A DNA stretch of 64,000 bases from Ciceribacter lividus (GTDB lineage: Bacteria > Pseudomonadota > Alphaproteobacteria > Rhizobiales > Rhizobiaceae): the NCBI RefSeq assembly GCF_003337715.1, contig NZ_QPIX01000007.1, forward strand, positions 124,001 to 188,000, written 5' to 3'. A program made the translations under genes and the position numbers. Positions 38,505 to 48,129 of the stretch are shown one piece after another. Positions within the stretch are counted from its first letter, which is position 1. Each line of letters opens with the position of its first letter. The notes beneath the pieces were generated by a model, which searched no databases, had not been told where the DNA came from, and saw only the letters and a list, made by a program, of their open reading frames with translations.

Positions 38505-39476
38505 TCAACGCTCCTTCACATAGGGCACGCCGCCGGCCTTCGGCGGATTTGCCGAGCCGATGAGGCCGGCGAGCAGCACGCAGGTCAGAATATAGGGCAG
38601 TGCCTGGAAGATCTGAACCGGTACCTCGCCAATCCCCGGAACCGACTTGCCCTGCATGAAGTTCGCGAGCGCATCGAGGAAGCCGAAGAGGAGACAGGCG
38701 AGCATGACAGGCACCGGCCGCCACTTTGCGAAGATCAGCGCTGCAAGGGCGATATAGCCCTTTCCAGCCGACATGTTGTTGATGAAGGCCGCCGACTGCG
38801 CGATCGCCAGATAGGTGCCCGAGAAGCCACAGAGGAAGCCGGCAACGAGCACGGCACGGTAACGCAGCCACGTCACCGAAATACCGGCCGTGTCAACCGC
38901 GCCCGGGTTCTCGCCGACGGCGCGCAGACGCAGACCGAAGCGCGTGCGGTAGAGTACCCACCAGGAGAGCGGAACCGCCAGGAAGGCGAGATAGGTGAGC
39001 AGGTTGTTACCGGAAATCACATTCGCATAGAGCGGCCCTGCGAACGGTACCTCGCGGAGCGCATCGGCGCCCGGAAGCGTGATCGGGCCGAAGCGGGCGT
39101 CGGCGGGCAGGCCGGGTGTTCGACCACCCTGGCGGAACCAGGCCTGGCCGAGGACGGCAGTCAGGCCGGCGGCCGCGAAGTTGATCGCAACGCCCGAGAC
39201 GATCTGGTTGCCTCGATTGGTTATCGACGCAAAACCATGCACCAGCGAGAAGGCAAGCGATACGGCGATCCCGCAAGCGAGGCCGACCCAGGGTGAACCG
39301 GTTGCATAGGCAGCTGTCGCGGAGGCAAATGCCGCGGCGAGCATCTTGCCTTCGAGCCCGATGTCGAACACGCCTGCGCGTTCGGAGAACAGTCCGGCGA
39401 GGGCCGTGAAGATCAGCGGGATGGAGAGACGGACTGTCGAGCCGAGAATGCTGACGAGAATATCGAAGTAATCCAT
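38505..39476 (-). CDS. Nucleoside ABC transporter permease (second subunit)
   Basis: The 323-residue inner-membrane protein of the BPD_transp_2 family has about eight to nine helices and the block VFDIGLEGKMLAAAFASATAA. With the other permease it forms the channel of a BmpA/NupABC-type nucleoside importer. ATG 39476 follows a GAGG site; the TTG at 39491 overlapping the upstream stop is an alternative. Confidence 0.92.
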   Translation of the reverse strand: MDYFDILVSILGSTVRLSIPLIFTALAGLFSERAGVFDIGLEGKMLAAAFASATAAYATGSPWVGLACGIAVSLAFSLVHGFASITNRGNQIVSGVAINFAAAGLTAVLGQAWFRQGGRTPGLPADARFGPITLPGADALREVPFAGPLYANVISGNNLLTYLAFLAVPLSWWVLYRTRFGLRLRAVGENPGAVDTAGISVTWLRYRAVLVAGFLCGFSGTYLAIAQSAAFINNMSAGKGYIALAALIFAKWRPVPVMLACLLFGFLDALANFMQGKSVPGIGEVPVQIFQALPYILTCVLLAGLIGSANPPKAGGVPYVKER

Positions 39477-39487
39477 GACAGCAGCCC

Positions 39488-40591
39488 TCAACTTCTCGCC
39501 AGTTGCTGATAGATGCGAACGATCGCCGGCCGGAACATGTATTCGAGCGCACCGGCAAACAGGATTACCAGACCCTGGATGACAACGATCATGTCGCGGG
39601 TAATGTTCGGCATATCGAAGGAGAGTTCGGCTCCTCCCTGATAGAGAATACCGAACAGGATAGCTGCAAGCACGATGCCGACCGGATGGTTGCGCCCCAT
39701 CAGCGAAACTGCGATCCCGACGAAGCCGGCGCCGCCGACAAATTCGACCTGCAGACGGGCCGACGCCCCCATGACCGGATTGAGCGCCATCATGCCTGCA
39801 AGGCCTCCGGAAATCAGCATGGTGATGACGACGATCTTCACGTACGGAATGCCGGCATAGGCGGCGGCTGATCGGCTGATTCCGAGGGTTCGCATCTCGT
39901 AGCCGAACTTGGTGCGCCAGATCAGCACCCAGACCACCGCGCCCATCACCAGTGCAATCAGGAACGAGACGTTGAAAGGCGCCGGACCGAGCTTCAGCCC
40001 GAACAGAGCCATCAGCCAGTCAAGCTTCGGCAGCTGTCCGCCCGGGAGAAAGGTTCTCGTTTCCGGTGCCATCTTGCCGGGCACGATCAGCACGTTGACC
40101 AGCAGATAGACCATCAGCGCCGCGCCGATGAAGTTGAACATGATCGTGGTGATGACGATATGGCTGCCACGCTTGGCCTGCAACCAGGCAGGAATGAAGG
40201 CCCAGGCGGCGCCGAAGACGGCGGCTGCGACCACTGCGAACGGCATCGTCACATACCAGGGCACGTAGCGATCGAGCGCAAGCGCCGCAAGAGCTGCACC
40301 AAGTCCACCGACATAGGCCTGACCTTCCGACCCGATGTTGAAGAGGCCGGCATGATAGGCGACCGCGACGGAAAGGCCCGTGAAGATGAAGTTGGTGGCG
40401 TAAAACAGGGTAAAACCGATACCCTCGCCGCGGCCGAGTGCACCCTGCAGCATCAGAACCAGTGCATCGTAGGGATTTTCACCGATTATCCAGACGACGA
40501 GACCGGAGACCAGAAAGGCGAGAATGAGGTTGATCAGCGGCAGCAGCGCGTAGTTGATCCAGTTCGGAAGGGGTACGGAAGCGGTGCTCAT
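39488..40591 (-). CDS. Nucleoside ABC transporter permease (first subunit)
   Basis: The 367-residue permease has about ten helices and the block YHAGLFNIGSEGQAYVGGLG, the counterpart of VFDIGLEGK in its partner. PVMGASARLQVEFVGGAGFVGIAVSLMG near the C-terminus is split here only for description and marks the same family. ATG 40591 has GAGGTTGAG immediately ahead. It pairs with the permease at 38505 and the ATPase at 40599. Confidence 0.92.
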   Translation of the reverse strand: MSTASVPLPNWINYALLPLINLILAFLVSGLVVWIIGENPYDALVLMLQGALGRGEGIGFTLFYATNFIFTGLSVAVAYHAGLFNIGSEGQAYVGGLGAALAALALDRYVPWYVTMPFAVVAAAVFGAAWAFIPAWLQAKRGSHIVITTIMFNFIGAALMVYLLVNVLIVPGKMAPETRTFLPGGQLPKLDWLMALFGLKLGPAPFNVSFLIALVMGAVVWVLIWRTKFGYEMRTLGISRSAAAYAGIPYVKIVVITMLISGGLAGMMALNPVMGASARLQVEFVGGAGFVGIAVSLMGRNHPVGIVLAAILFGILYQGGAELSFDMPNITRDMIVVIQGLVILFAGALEYMFRPAIVRIYQQLARS

Positions 40592-40598
40592 CTCAACC

Positions 40599-42119
40599 TC
40601 AAGCGGCAATACCGGCCATCATCAGGCCGAGCGTCTGTTCGCCGGTATCCGGCGTCTTCTCGCCGACGATCTTGCCGGCGAACATCACCAGAATACGGTC
40701 GGAGAGCGAACGGATTTCGTCGAGTTCCACCGAGACCAGCAGCACGGCCTTGCCGGCATCGCGCGTTTCGACGATACGACGATGAATGAACTCGATGGCG
40801 CCGATGTCGACGCCGCGCGTCGGCTGTCCGACGATCAGCAGTTTGGGGTCGCGCTCGATCTCACGAGCGACGACGATCTTCTGCTGGTTGCCGCCGGAGA
40901 AATTGGCGGTCTTCAGTCGCGGGTTCGGCGGCCGGATGTCGTATTTCTCGATCTCGTCGAGAGCGGCACGGCGCACAGCGTCGGGATCCAGGAACAGGCC
41001 TTTGCCATAGCGCTCGTCGTGATGGTAGCCGAGGATGGCGTTCAGGCTCTCCTCGAACGGAAGTACGAGGCCCATGTGGTGACGGTCCTCGGGAATATGG
41101 GCCAGTCCGAGACCGCGCAGTCGTGCCGGATCGAAGCCGGTGACCGGCTCGCCGTTGATCAGTATCTCGCCGGAGGCCGGTTTGCGAATTCCGGTTATAG
41201 CTTCAAGAAGCTCGCTCTGTCCGTTGCCTGCGACACCCGCGATGCCCACGATCTCGCCGGCGCGGACGTCGAAGGAAACGTCATCAACCATGGTGACGCC
41301 GCGGCCGTCCTTGACAGTCAGGTTTCTGACCGAGAGGAATACCTCGCCGGGCCTGGCGGCTCCCTTTTCGACATGCAGGAGCACGCGGCGGCCGACCATC
41401 AGTTCGGCGAGCTCCTCGACCGTCGTTTCCGACGTCTTGCGGGTCGCGACCATTTCTCCACGCCGCATGACCGAAACCGTATCGGTGATCGCCATGATCT
41501 CGCGCAGCTTGTGCGTGATGAGAACGACCGTCTTTCCCTGATCGCGCAGCACTCCGAGAATCTTGAAAAGGTGGTCGGCTTCGGAGGGCGTCAACACGCC
41601 CGTCGGCTCGTCCAGGATCAGAATCTCGGCGCCGCGGTACATGGCTTTCAGGATTTCCACGCGCTGCTGCAATCCGACCGGCAATTCCTCGATGACAGCG
41701 TCCGGATCCACTTCGAGCTCGTAATCCTCTTCCAGCTTCTTCAAGGCAGCCCGCGCGGCCTCCGTTCCCTTGCCGAGAAGCGCGCCCCCTTCCGCACCGA
41801 GCATCAAGTTCTCGAGGACCGTAAAATTCTCGACCAGCATGAAATGCTGATGCACCATGCCGATGCCGGCAGCGATCGCGGACTGACTATCACGGATGGC
41901 GACAGGTCTTCCATTGACGTGGATCGCGCCGCTGTCGGCCTGATAGAAGCCATAAAGAATCGACATCAGTGTCGATTTGCCAGCGCCATTTTCGCCGATG
42001 ATGCCGTGGATCGACCCCTTGGCAACCGTCAGGTTGATATTCTTGTTGGCATGCACCGCGCCGAACTTCTTGTCGATTCCGATCAGTTCGATCGCAGGCG
42101 CCTGACTCGTTGCGTTCAT
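40599..42119 (-). CDS. Nucleoside ABC transporter ATPase (duplicated ABC domains)
   Basis: The 506-residue protein has two fused ABC domains. The N-domain has [14 protein letters not shown] and a degenerate signature [12 protein letters not shown]; the C-domain has [14 protein letters not shown] and a canonical [14 protein letters not shown]. This is the pattern of NupA/YufO-type nucleoside importers. ATG 42119 was chosen, though ATG 42137 is in frame. It lies 68 bp after the binding-protein gene. Confidence 0.93.
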   Translation of the reverse strand: MNATSQAPAIELIGIDKKFGAVHANKNINLTVAKGSIHGIIGENGAGKSTLMSILYGFYQADSGAIHVNGRPVAIRDSQSAIAAGIGMVHQHFMLVENFTVLENLMLGAEGGALLGKGTEAARAALKKLEEDYELEVDPDAVIEELPVGLQQRVEILKAMYRGAEILILDEPTGVLTPSEADHLFKILGVLRDQGKTVVLITHKLREIMAITDTVSVMRRGEMVATRKTSETTVEELAELMVGRRVLLHVEKGAARPGEVFLSVRNLTVKDGRGVTMVDDVSFDVRAGEIVGIAGVAGNGQSELLEAITGIRKPASGEILINGEPVTGFDPARLRGLGLAHIPEDRHHMGLVLPFEESLNAILGYHHDERYGKGLFLDPDAVRRAALDEIEKYDIRPPNPRLKTANFSGGNQQKIVVAREIERDPKLLIVGQPTRGVDIGAIEFIHRRIVETRDAGKAVLLVSVELDEIRSLSDRILVMFAGKIVGEKTPDTGEQTLGLMMAGIAA

Positions 42120-42187
42120 TCCGGGTCCCCTAGACATAGTAAGGGCGCAGTGCGGTCGAAGAGACCGCCCTGCGCCCGCAGTTCAGA

Positions 42188-43180
42188 TCACTTCGGGCAG
42201 GAATTGTCCGACATGTAATCGTGAACCTTGACGGTTCCGGCGATGATGTCGGCCTTCGCCTTCTCGACAGCCGCCTTCATGTCTTCGGTGACGAGCTTGG
42301 CGTTGTTGTCATCCAAGGCGTAGGCAACGCCGTCTTCCTTGACGCCGAGGGCCTGGGTGCCGGCGGCGAACTTGTCAGCCTTGGCATCGGCATAGGCGTT
42401 GTAGACGGCGAGGTCGACGCGCTTAACCATCGAGGTCAGCACCGAACCCGGGTGCAGGTGGTTCTGGTTCGAATCGACGCCGATCGACAGCTTGCCGTTG
42501 TCCGCCGCCGTCTGCAGCACGCCGAGACCCGTCGCCCCCGCAGCCGCGTAGATCACGTCCGCACCCTGGTCGATCTGGTTCTTGGTGAGTTCACCGCCAC
42601 GCACCGGATCGTTCCACGCGGCACCGGTCGTGCCGGTCATGTTCTGCAGGACCTCAATGGACGGGTTGGCCGCGCGGGCCCCCTGCTCGTATCCGCATTC
42701 GAACTTGCGGATCAGCGGGATATCCATGCCGCCGACGAAGCCGACCTTGCCGGTCTTGGAGGCCATACCCGCCAGAATGCCGACGAGGTAAGACCCTTCT
42801 TCTTCCTTGTAGACTACCGAGCGAACGTTCGGCAGATCGACGACGGAGTCGACGATCACGAACTTCGTATCGGGAAACTCGGCAGCAACCTTTTCGATCG
42901 CCGAAGTCCAGGCGAAGGAGACGGCAACGACGGGGTTGTAGCCCTTCGAAGCGAAGTTGCGGATCGCCTGTTCGCCCTGGGTATCGCCCGTCGGCTCAAA
43001 ATCACGGTAGTCAATGCCGGTCTCGGCCTTGAACTTTTCCGCGCCGGCATAAGCTGCCTCGTTGAAAGACTTGTCGAACTTGCCGCCCGTACCATAGACC
43101 AGCGCCGGCTTGACATCTGCTGCAAGCGCTGTTGCCGACATGCCCGCCAAGGCAATCAGACTCAAAAGGGTTTTCTTCAT
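42188..43180 (-). CDS. BMP-family nucleoside-binding lipoprotein-like periplasmic protein
   Basis: The 330-residue protein has a Sec signal peptide (MKKTLLSLIALAGMSATALA) and the BMP/PnrA fold: GKFDKSFNEAAYAGAEKF, GFVGGMDIPLIRKFECGYEQ and GVDSNQNHL. It delivers nucleosides to the ABC transporter downstream. There is no lipobox, so it is a soluble periplasmic protein. It is the first gene of the operon that runs to deoA, coupling uptake to catabolism. Confidence 0.94.
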   Translation of the reverse strand: MKKTLLSLIALAGMSATALAADVKPALVYGTGGKFDKSFNEAAYAGAEKFKAETGIDYRDFEPTGDTQGEQAIRNFASKGYNPVVAVSFAWTSAIEKVAAEFPDTKFVIVDSVVDLPNVRSVVYKEEEGSYLVGILAGMASKTGKVGFVGGMDIPLIRKFECGYEQGARAANPSIEVLQNMTGTTGAAWNDPVRGGELTKNQIDQGADVIYAAAGATGLGVLQTAADNGKLSIGVDSNQNHLHPGSVLTSMVKRVDLAVYNAYADAKADKFAAGTQALGVKEDGVAYALDDNNAKLVTEDMKAAVEKAKADIIAGTVKVHDYMSDNSCPK

Positions 43181-43417
43181 TGCTTAGCCCTATTCTTTCT
43201 TTCTAATTAACATATTGGGTCCTCCCGCAAGCGCTTCGACACCCACGACTGCGGAACCACCGACCCGCCCAATGGGTCCCGGCTGGCCAGCATCCTTGCA
43301 TGGCTTTTGGAAAAATTCATCCGGTTTTTTTCAGTTGGTAAAGATTCGTCGACGCGCCGTGCGACGGGCGCCACGGACGCGAAAAATCAAACCAGATCAA
43401 AGCGGTGACGCCACCTG

Positions 43418-44068
43418 CTACGCGGCGGGACAGGTCACACCGATCCCCTTCAGGCCGCAATAGCCCCCTGGGTTCTTGGCGAGATACTGCTGATGGTAGT
43501 CTTCGGCGTAGTAAAACTCGGGAGCAAGCGCGACCATTGTAGTAACGGTGTTCTTGCGGCCCGCCGCGATCAGCGCCTGCTGAAACCCGTCACGCATCCT
43601 CTGCGCACGCTCGAAGCCTTCGACGGCCTCGACAAAGATCACCGAACGATAGGTAGTTCCAATGTCGTTTCCCTGCCGCATGCCCTGGGTGGGATCGTGA
43701 TTTTCGAAGAAGATCTTGAGAAGATTTTCGAGCGGAACTGCATCGGGATCGTAGACAACCTTGACCACCTCGGCATGGCCGGTCAGTCCCGTCACTGTTT
43801 CCTGATAGGTCGGGTTGGGCGTGAAGCCACCCTGGTAGCCCGCGGCCGTCACCCACACGCCCGGCGTTTGCCAGAAGAGGCGCTCCGCCCCCCAGAAACA
43901 ACCCATGCCGAGATAGATGGTCGCCATGCCGTCCGGGTAGGGCCCCTTCAGAGGTCGACCATTGACGAAATGGGTCGTTGCCGTCGGAATGGGCGACGAC
44001 CGACCGGGCAAGGCTGCTTCCGGCGTCGGCATCGTCATCTTCTTGTTGAACATGTCGATCAGGAACAT
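43418..44068 (-). CDS. msrA: Peptide methionine (S)-sulfoxide reductase
   Basis: The 216-residue protein has the catalytic GCFWGAERLFW, YQGGFTPNPTYQETVTGLTG and FFENHDPTQGMRQGND. The tail ends AEDYHQQYLAKNPGGYCG, which carries a resolving Cys. It repairs oxidised methionine. An N-terminal extension of about 45 residues precedes the core. ATG 44068 has GGAG 7 nt ahead; the frame to 44245 overlaps the next gene and is rejected. Confidence 0.95.
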   Translation of the reverse strand: MFLIDMFNKKMTMPTPEAALPGRSSPIPTATTHFVNGRPLKGPYPDGMATIYLGMGCFWGAERLFWQTPGVWVTAAGYQGGFTPNPTYQETVTGLTGHAEVVKVVYDPDAVPLENLLKIFFENHDPTQGMRQGNDIGTTYRSVIFVEAVEGFERAQRMRDGFQQALIAAGRKNTVTTMVALAPEFYYAEDYHQQYLAKNPGGYCGLKGIGVTCPAA

Positions 44069-44106
44069 CTGAATCTCCATTCTGCGCCCGCGAACAGCGC
44101 TGTGGC

Positions 44107-44427
44107 TCAGGCGGCAAAACGCCCCGCGGGCGACCGCCTCTTGTATCCGATCATCCACAGCATCAGCGAGAGGGCGAGAAAGACTGCGAAAGCCGGGAGC
44201 GGCAGAAGCCAGCGTATGGCAAAGCCCCAGGCATTGGGTCCCCACTCGCGCTGTACCGTGTCGCTGACGACACTCAGCGTATAGGGGCTCAACTCGAGCC
44301 AGGCGATACCGAGCGGCGTAACCATCACCTCCGACGCGGAGACGGAGGCGATCGAGTCCAGGATACCCGCCACAACGGCGATGCAGAGCGCGACCAGGCT
44401 CAGGAAGCGGAACAAAAAACGTATCAA
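44107..44427 (-). CDS. Small two-helix membrane protein, unknown function
   Basis: The 106-residue protein has two clear hydrophobic helices: FRFLSLVALCIAVVAGIL near the N-terminus and LLPLPAFAVFLALSLMLWMI near the C-terminus. The loop between them is probably periplasmic. It is not recognised beyond a general resemblance to rhizobial hypothetical proteins. It lies 38 bp upstream of msrA on the same strand and may be cotranscribed. Confidence 0.7.
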   Translation of the reverse strand: MIRFLFRFLSLVALCIAVVAGILDSIASVSASEVMVTPLGIAWLELSPYTLSVVSDTVQREWGPNAWGFAIRWLLPLPAFAVFLALSLMLWMIGYKRRSPAGRFAA

Positions 44428-44603
44428 TCTCTTCTCCGCCGGTCCGCGCGTCCGTACCGCGACACTTTAGGGCGCACTGCGATGATTACATAAGGTTTCG
44501 GAAGGGCAAGTCAAAATTCTGTCAGATTCAGGTTGATCCCGGACGAATCCTCGGTATATATCGCGCCCGACCGGCCGCATTGCCTTCTTCGGCATACTGG
44601 CTG

Positions 44604-46319
44604 TCAAACGGACAGGTGGCCGAGTGGTTTAAGGCGCACGCCTGGAACGCGTGTGTACGTGAAAGCGTACCGAGGGTTCGAATCCCTCCCTGTCCGCCAT
44701 GTCAGTCCCTGAGTGGGCACGGAGTTTACGCCACCTCCCGATACCAGCGTCTGAAGCAGCCGGGACTTCGATCCCGTGATACGGACCTCGCCTTCTGCGA
44801 CCTCGACGCGCTGCGCCAGTGCGCGCAGGTGATCGCGGCGATAGCCTCCGCTTTCAAGCCGGATACGCTGGCGGGCGGTCGCGGCGAATTTCTGCAGCAT
44901 CTGCGGTGTTACGGCCTTCTGGCCCGAGTTCTGGAGCATGGCCTGTGCCCTCTCAGCATCAGCCTTTGCCTGGTCGCGAATGGCCTTGAGGCCGTCGATA
45001 CGATCTTTCAGCGCGGGGTCGTCCAGATCGGCGACGCCTCCCTCGATGGCATCATAGAGGCGCTTGAGGCGCAGTTCCGATTCGGTAGAGCGTTTGTTCA
45101 GTTCGGCGATATGCTCGCGGCGACGTTCGGCATGTTCTTCTCGGCGGTCAAGCACGGCGGCAAGGATCGTCTCCAGCCGTTCGGGCCGCAGCAACTGCTT
45201 CTCAAGGTGGTCGGCAACCAGGTCGTCCAGTTTTTCCATCGGCACGGTCATCCCCTCGCAGGCAGTCGGCCCCTGCCGCGCCTTGGTCGAGCAGGCATAG
45301 TAGCGATAGCGCCCGCCCTTGCCGGTGCGTATGGTCATGGCCCCGCCGCACTTGGCGCAATAGATGAGCCCCGTCAGCATGGTCGGGCCACTGACGACGC
45401 GCGCGGGCATGACTTTCGGGTTGCGGGCTTTGAGCAGGTTCTGCACGGCATCAAAGGTCTCCTGGTCGATGATCGGAGGGACCGGGACCGTAACGACTTC
45501 GCTGACGGGCTTTAGTTGCTTGGTCTTGGTGCGTTTGTTGAACTCGTGCTCGCCCATATAGGTGCGCCGGGTGAGGATGCGGTGAACCTGCCCGATACCC
45601 CATCGCCCGCCGTCGCGGGTGAACATGCGGCGCTTGTTGAGATAGGACACGATGTTCTTCACGCCCATCTGCCCGGTCGTTCCGTCGCCTTCCAGTGCAA
45701 GACGGTAGATCAGCCGCACGGTGCCAGCGTGTAGCGGATCGATCTCCAGCTTCTTCTTGGTCTTGCTCCCCCGCTGTTCGGCGGCAACCACACGATAGCC
45801 GATCGGCGGCAGCGCGCCATTCCAGAAGCCTTGCCGGGCGTTCTCCTTCAAGGCGCGCATAACGTGCTTGGCGTTCTCCTTCGACTGGTATTCATCGAAC
45901 AGCGCCATGATCTGCCTCATCATGACGTGCATGGGGTCATCCCCCATCTCCTGCGTGATGGAGACCAGCTTCACGCCGTTCTTCGCCAGCTTGCGGACAT
46001 AGAACTCAAGCTCGAAGTGATCGCGGAAGAACCGGCTGAACGAATGGACCACGACGACATCGAACGCAGCGGGCTTCGATGTTCCCGCCTCTATCATACG
46101 CTGGAACTCGGGACGGCGGTCGTTGGTCGCAGAGGCGCCGGGTTCGATGAAGGTCTCGACCAGTTCCAGTCCCCTCGCCTCGCAATAGGCTTCGCCCTGC
46201 CGCTTCTGGTCGGGAATAGAGACATCATGCTCGGCCTGCCGCGCGGTCGAGACGCGGAGATAGAGCGCGGCGCGCTGCATCGCCCGAGGCTGAGATTTGC
46301 CGTCGTTGGAAGTTGTCAT
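44604..46319 (-). CDS. Large serine recombinase (island integrase), C-terminus antisense to tRNA-Ser
   Basis: The 571-residue protein has a resolvase domain with the catalytic Ser in [20 protein letters not shown] and [17 protein letters not shown], a recombinase domain ([18 protein letters not shown]), a zinc ribbon ([14 protein letters not shown], then [17 protein letters not shown]) and a long coiled coil. The last 29 residues or so (ending [10 protein letters not shown]) are the antisense translation of tRNA-Ser, so the present stop was created by integration. The start overlaps the GNAT stop by 4 bp. Confidence 0.93.
   Translation of the reverse strand: MTTSNDGKSQPRAMQRAALYLRVSTARQAEHDVSIPDQKRQGEAYCEARGLELVETFIEPGASATNDRRPEFQRMIEAGTSKPAAFDVVVVHSFSRFFRDHFELEFYVRKLAKNGVKLVSITQEMGDDPMHVMMRQIMALFDEYQSKENAKHVMRALKENARQGFWNGALPPIGYRVVAAEQRGSKTKKKLEIDPLHAGTVRLIYRLALEGDGTTGQMGVKNIVSYLNKRRMFTRDGGRWGIGQVHRILTRRTYMGEHEFNKRTKTKQLKPVSEVVTVPVPPIIDQETFDAVQNLLKARNPKVMPARVVSGPTMLTGLIYCAKCGGAMTIRTGKGGRYRYYACSTKARQGPTACEGMTVPMEKLDDLVADHLEKQLLRPERLETILAAVLDRREEHAERRREHIAELNKRSTESELRLKRLYDAIEGGVADLDDPALKDRIDGLKAIRDQAKADAERAQAMLQNSGQKAVTPQMLQKFAATARQRIRLESGGYRRDHLRALAQRVEVAEGEVRITGSKSRLLQTLVSGGGVNSVPTQGLTWRTGRDSNPRYAFTYTRVPGVRLKPLGHLSV
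44610..44699 (+). tRNA. tRNA-Ser (anticodon GGA)
   Basis: The acceptor arms GGACAGG and CCTGTCC pair. The anticodon stem CACGC/GCGTG encloses loop CTGGAAC with anticodon GGA. A class II variable arm (TGTACGTGAAAGCGTACCGA) and T-loop GTTCGAATC follow, and CCA is encoded. It is intact, and it is the integration point of the island. Confidence 0.97.
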
Positions 46320-46831
46320 GGGGTTTCTCCCGACAAAAGGCGCTGTGCCGTCGCAACGGGCAGATACAGCGTATGTGGCCGATCAGTCAGCGGCGTGAAT
46401 CCAAAGGCCGCGTAGAAGGCGGCGGCCTTCGCGTCGATGGCATCGGCGAATATTGCGTGAGCGCCTATCGGAGCTTCGGCGACCGTCCTGATGGCGTCGA
46501 ACAGCAGCGCCTCGCCGAGCCCGAGCCCGGCATAGGACTTGTCTCGTCCAAGCCAGCCGATCATCACGGCCGGGACGGTCGGGTAGCGCGGCAATCGGCT
46601 TGCCAGCGGTTCGGGCACGGCCGTCAGCGGAATGTTGCTCGATGAGAGCGTGTAGAAGCCCGCGACCCGGTCGGCCTCAAGGTCTCGGGCGACGAAACAG
46701 GTCGCATATCGGCGCTTGATGTCCTGCGTGACGGCCTCGCGGAAATAGCGGTCTATCCGCTCGTTGCCGCACGAGAACGTCTTGCGCTGGTGGGCCTTGG
46801 TCAGCGCCTCTATCGCGAACCTTGCACTCAC
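46316..46831 (-). CDS. GNAT acetyltransferase toxin of a DUF1778-GNAT pair (TacT-like)
   Basis: The 171-residue GNAT-fold protein begins with the TacT-like block AHQRKTFSCGNERIDRYFRE. It has VAGFYTLSSSNIPLTAVPE and the acetyl-CoA loop GLGLGEALLFDAI. TacT-type toxins acetylate aminoacyl-tRNA and block translation. Its start overlaps the antitoxin gene and its stop overlaps the recombinase, both by 4 bp, so the three genes form one coupled chain. Confidence 0.9.
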   Translation of the reverse strand: MSARFAIEALTKAHQRKTFSCGNERIDRYFREAVTQDIKRRYATCFVARDLEADRVAGFYTLSSSNIPLTAVPEPLASRLPRYPTVPAVMIGWLGRDKSYAGLGLGEALLFDAIRTVAEAPIGAHAIFADAIDAKAAAFYAAFGFTPLTDRPHTLYLPVATAQRLLSGETP

Positions 46832-47118
46832 CGGGGGGCGATCAGGTCGGCATGACGCTTCGCTGCGCGGGCCAGACGGGCGTTGGGCGCGGGCGAATCA
46901 ATCAGTGCCTTTGCAAAGCGCACCTGATCCTCCGTCGCCAGACGAAGCACGTCGGCTTCCTCGACCGTGCGGCGGGCATCCTCGCCCGCCGTGGCGATGA
47001 GATAGCCGGTCAGTGTCATGCCGCGCAGCTTGGCCGCGCGCTGCATCTGCTCATAGATGTGGACGGGAACGCGCGCCTCAAGGCGGGCGGTTTCGATTTC
47101 ACTTGCGGGTCTGGGCAT
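46828..47118 (-). CDS. DUF1778 ribbon-helix-helix antitoxin (TacA-like)
   Basis: The 96-residue protein has an N-terminal ribbon-helix-helix (ETARLEARVPVHIYEQMQRA, then AKLRGMTLTGYLI) and a C-terminal tail (LRLATEDQVRFAKALIDSP) that wraps the GNAT partner in known pairs. It probably represses its own promoter and neutralises the toxin. AAGGAGATA precedes the ATG. It is the first gene of the chain ending in the recombinase. Confidence 0.9.
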   Translation of the reverse strand: MPRPASEIETARLEARVPVHIYEQMQRAAKLRGMTLTGYLIATAGEDARRTVEEADVLRLATEDQVRFAKALIDSPAPNARLARAAKRHADLIAPR

Positions 47119-47164
47119 GGCTTATCTCCTTGGCAAGATTATATACGGCACATTGCCGGATGCA

Positions 47165-47398
47165 TCAAGGATCGGATGAGCCAAAGAGTCCATCGAACAG
47201 ATCGCCGAACCATCGTTCGAAGACCTCGATCTCGGCCTCAGCGACGGGAACGGGATCAGGCCAGTCGTCGGTGACCTTCCATGTGCTGAGGTCATGTTTG
47301 GGCGACCTGCCGGGGAAGGGCCAAGGATGGCCCAGGAGTTCCTCAAGCTGCTCCGACGCCGTGGGGCAACGGTCGCTGTCTCCGGGATCAGTCGCCAT
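47165..47398 (-). CDS. Small acidic protein of the island, unknown function
   Basis: From ATG 47398 this 77-residue protein is acidic and Trp-rich at the end (STWKVTDDWPDPVPVAEAEI, then EVFERWFGDLFDG). It overlaps the stop of the AlpA-like gene by 11 bp, suggesting coupling. No family is recognised. The longer frame to 47470 is a shadow. Confidence 0.6.
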   Translation of the reverse strand: MATDPGDSDRCPTASEQLEELLGHPWPFPGRSPKHDLSTWKVTDDWPDPVPVAEAEIEVFERWFGDLFDGLFGSSDP

Positions 47399-47609
47399 TG
47401 GAGAATGGGACCTCCTTGCGAGGCCGCCAGCCAACCGGGTTTTCGATCCACCGATTGATTTCGGATTCATGCCATCCCGCGCCGTTGACGCTGATCTTGA
47501 TCTGGGCGGGAAACGTGCCTTCAGCGATCTTGCGATAGATCGTGGAGCGGGACAGGCCCGTGCGGGAGAGCACGGTCTTCAGGCGGACAATACGATCTGG
47601 CGCGGGCAT
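47388..47609 (-). CDS. AlpA-family excisionase-like DNA-binding protein
   Basis: The 73-residue protein has a winged-helix/MerR-like fold: RIVRLKTVLSRTGLSRSTIY, then RKIAEGTFPAQIKISVNGAG, ending with the WHESEINRWIE helix typical of AlpA. AlpA-type proteins activate excision of integrated elements or regulate the integrase. The position upstream of the recombinase chain fits an excision-control role. Confidence 0.9.
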   Translation of the reverse strand: MPAPDRIVRLKTVLSRTGLSRSTIYRKIAEGTFPAQIKISVNGAGWHESEINRWIENPVGWRPRKEVPFSNGD

Positions 47610-47736
47610 GGCGGCGCGGCCTCCTGCTGGTCATCTAGGCGTCACCGGACCAGTCAGAACAGGAAAATATCCTTTTGCAAGAGGCGCTTAGCTGCCGTCG
47701 TACTGCCGCGTAGAAGCGGCGAAAAATGGATAGGCT

Positions 47737-47988
47737 CTAGCACGTGGTCTTCTTTGCCAGTCGGACGCCTGGTCCGCCACCGTTCTCCGGGATGAACTCT
47801 ATTCCCGCAGCTTCTAACACCGCACGGATCGCTTCGAGGTTGTTGGGGTGAGGCAAACGGACACCCCGTTCGAAATCAACGACAGTAGGCCTGGATACCT
47901 TCGCTGCATCAGCCAACTGACTTTGGCTCATGCCCAACATGGCTCTTGCTCCCCTGCATTGAGCAGCTGAAATTTTACTCGGAGGCAA
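47737..47988 (-). CDS. XRE-family helix-turn-helix regulator
   Basis: The 83-residue protein is essentially one Cro/CI-type HTH (MLGMSQSQLADAAKVSRPTV, then VDFERGVRLPHPNNLEAIRA) followed by a short tail ending FIPENGGGPGVRL. This matches small regulators of mobile islands. It is divergent from the gene at 48130 and may control the excision and transfer genes. AT-rich DNA lies just upstream. Confidence 0.88.
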   Translation of the reverse strand: MPPSKISAAQCRGARAMLGMSQSQLADAAKVSRPTVVDFERGVRLPHPNNLEAIRAVLEAAGIEFIPENGGGPGVRLAKKTTC

Positions 47989-48129
47989 ATATTCGTCCTA
48001 TTGTTTGACAAAATGACAAATGGTTCCTAATTTAACAAACATTGCGGGCAGCAATGCTTGCAGCCGGGCGCGATGTTTTGCGCCATCCCGCCCGGCCTGA
48101 CCACAACTAAGCTGTTTGGAGCTCAGATC

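Noticed and set aside
40554-42218. 554-codon open frame antisense to the nucleoside ABC ATPase
   Set aside because: The ATPase has all ABC motifs on the minus strand; the antisense product has no recognisable domain.
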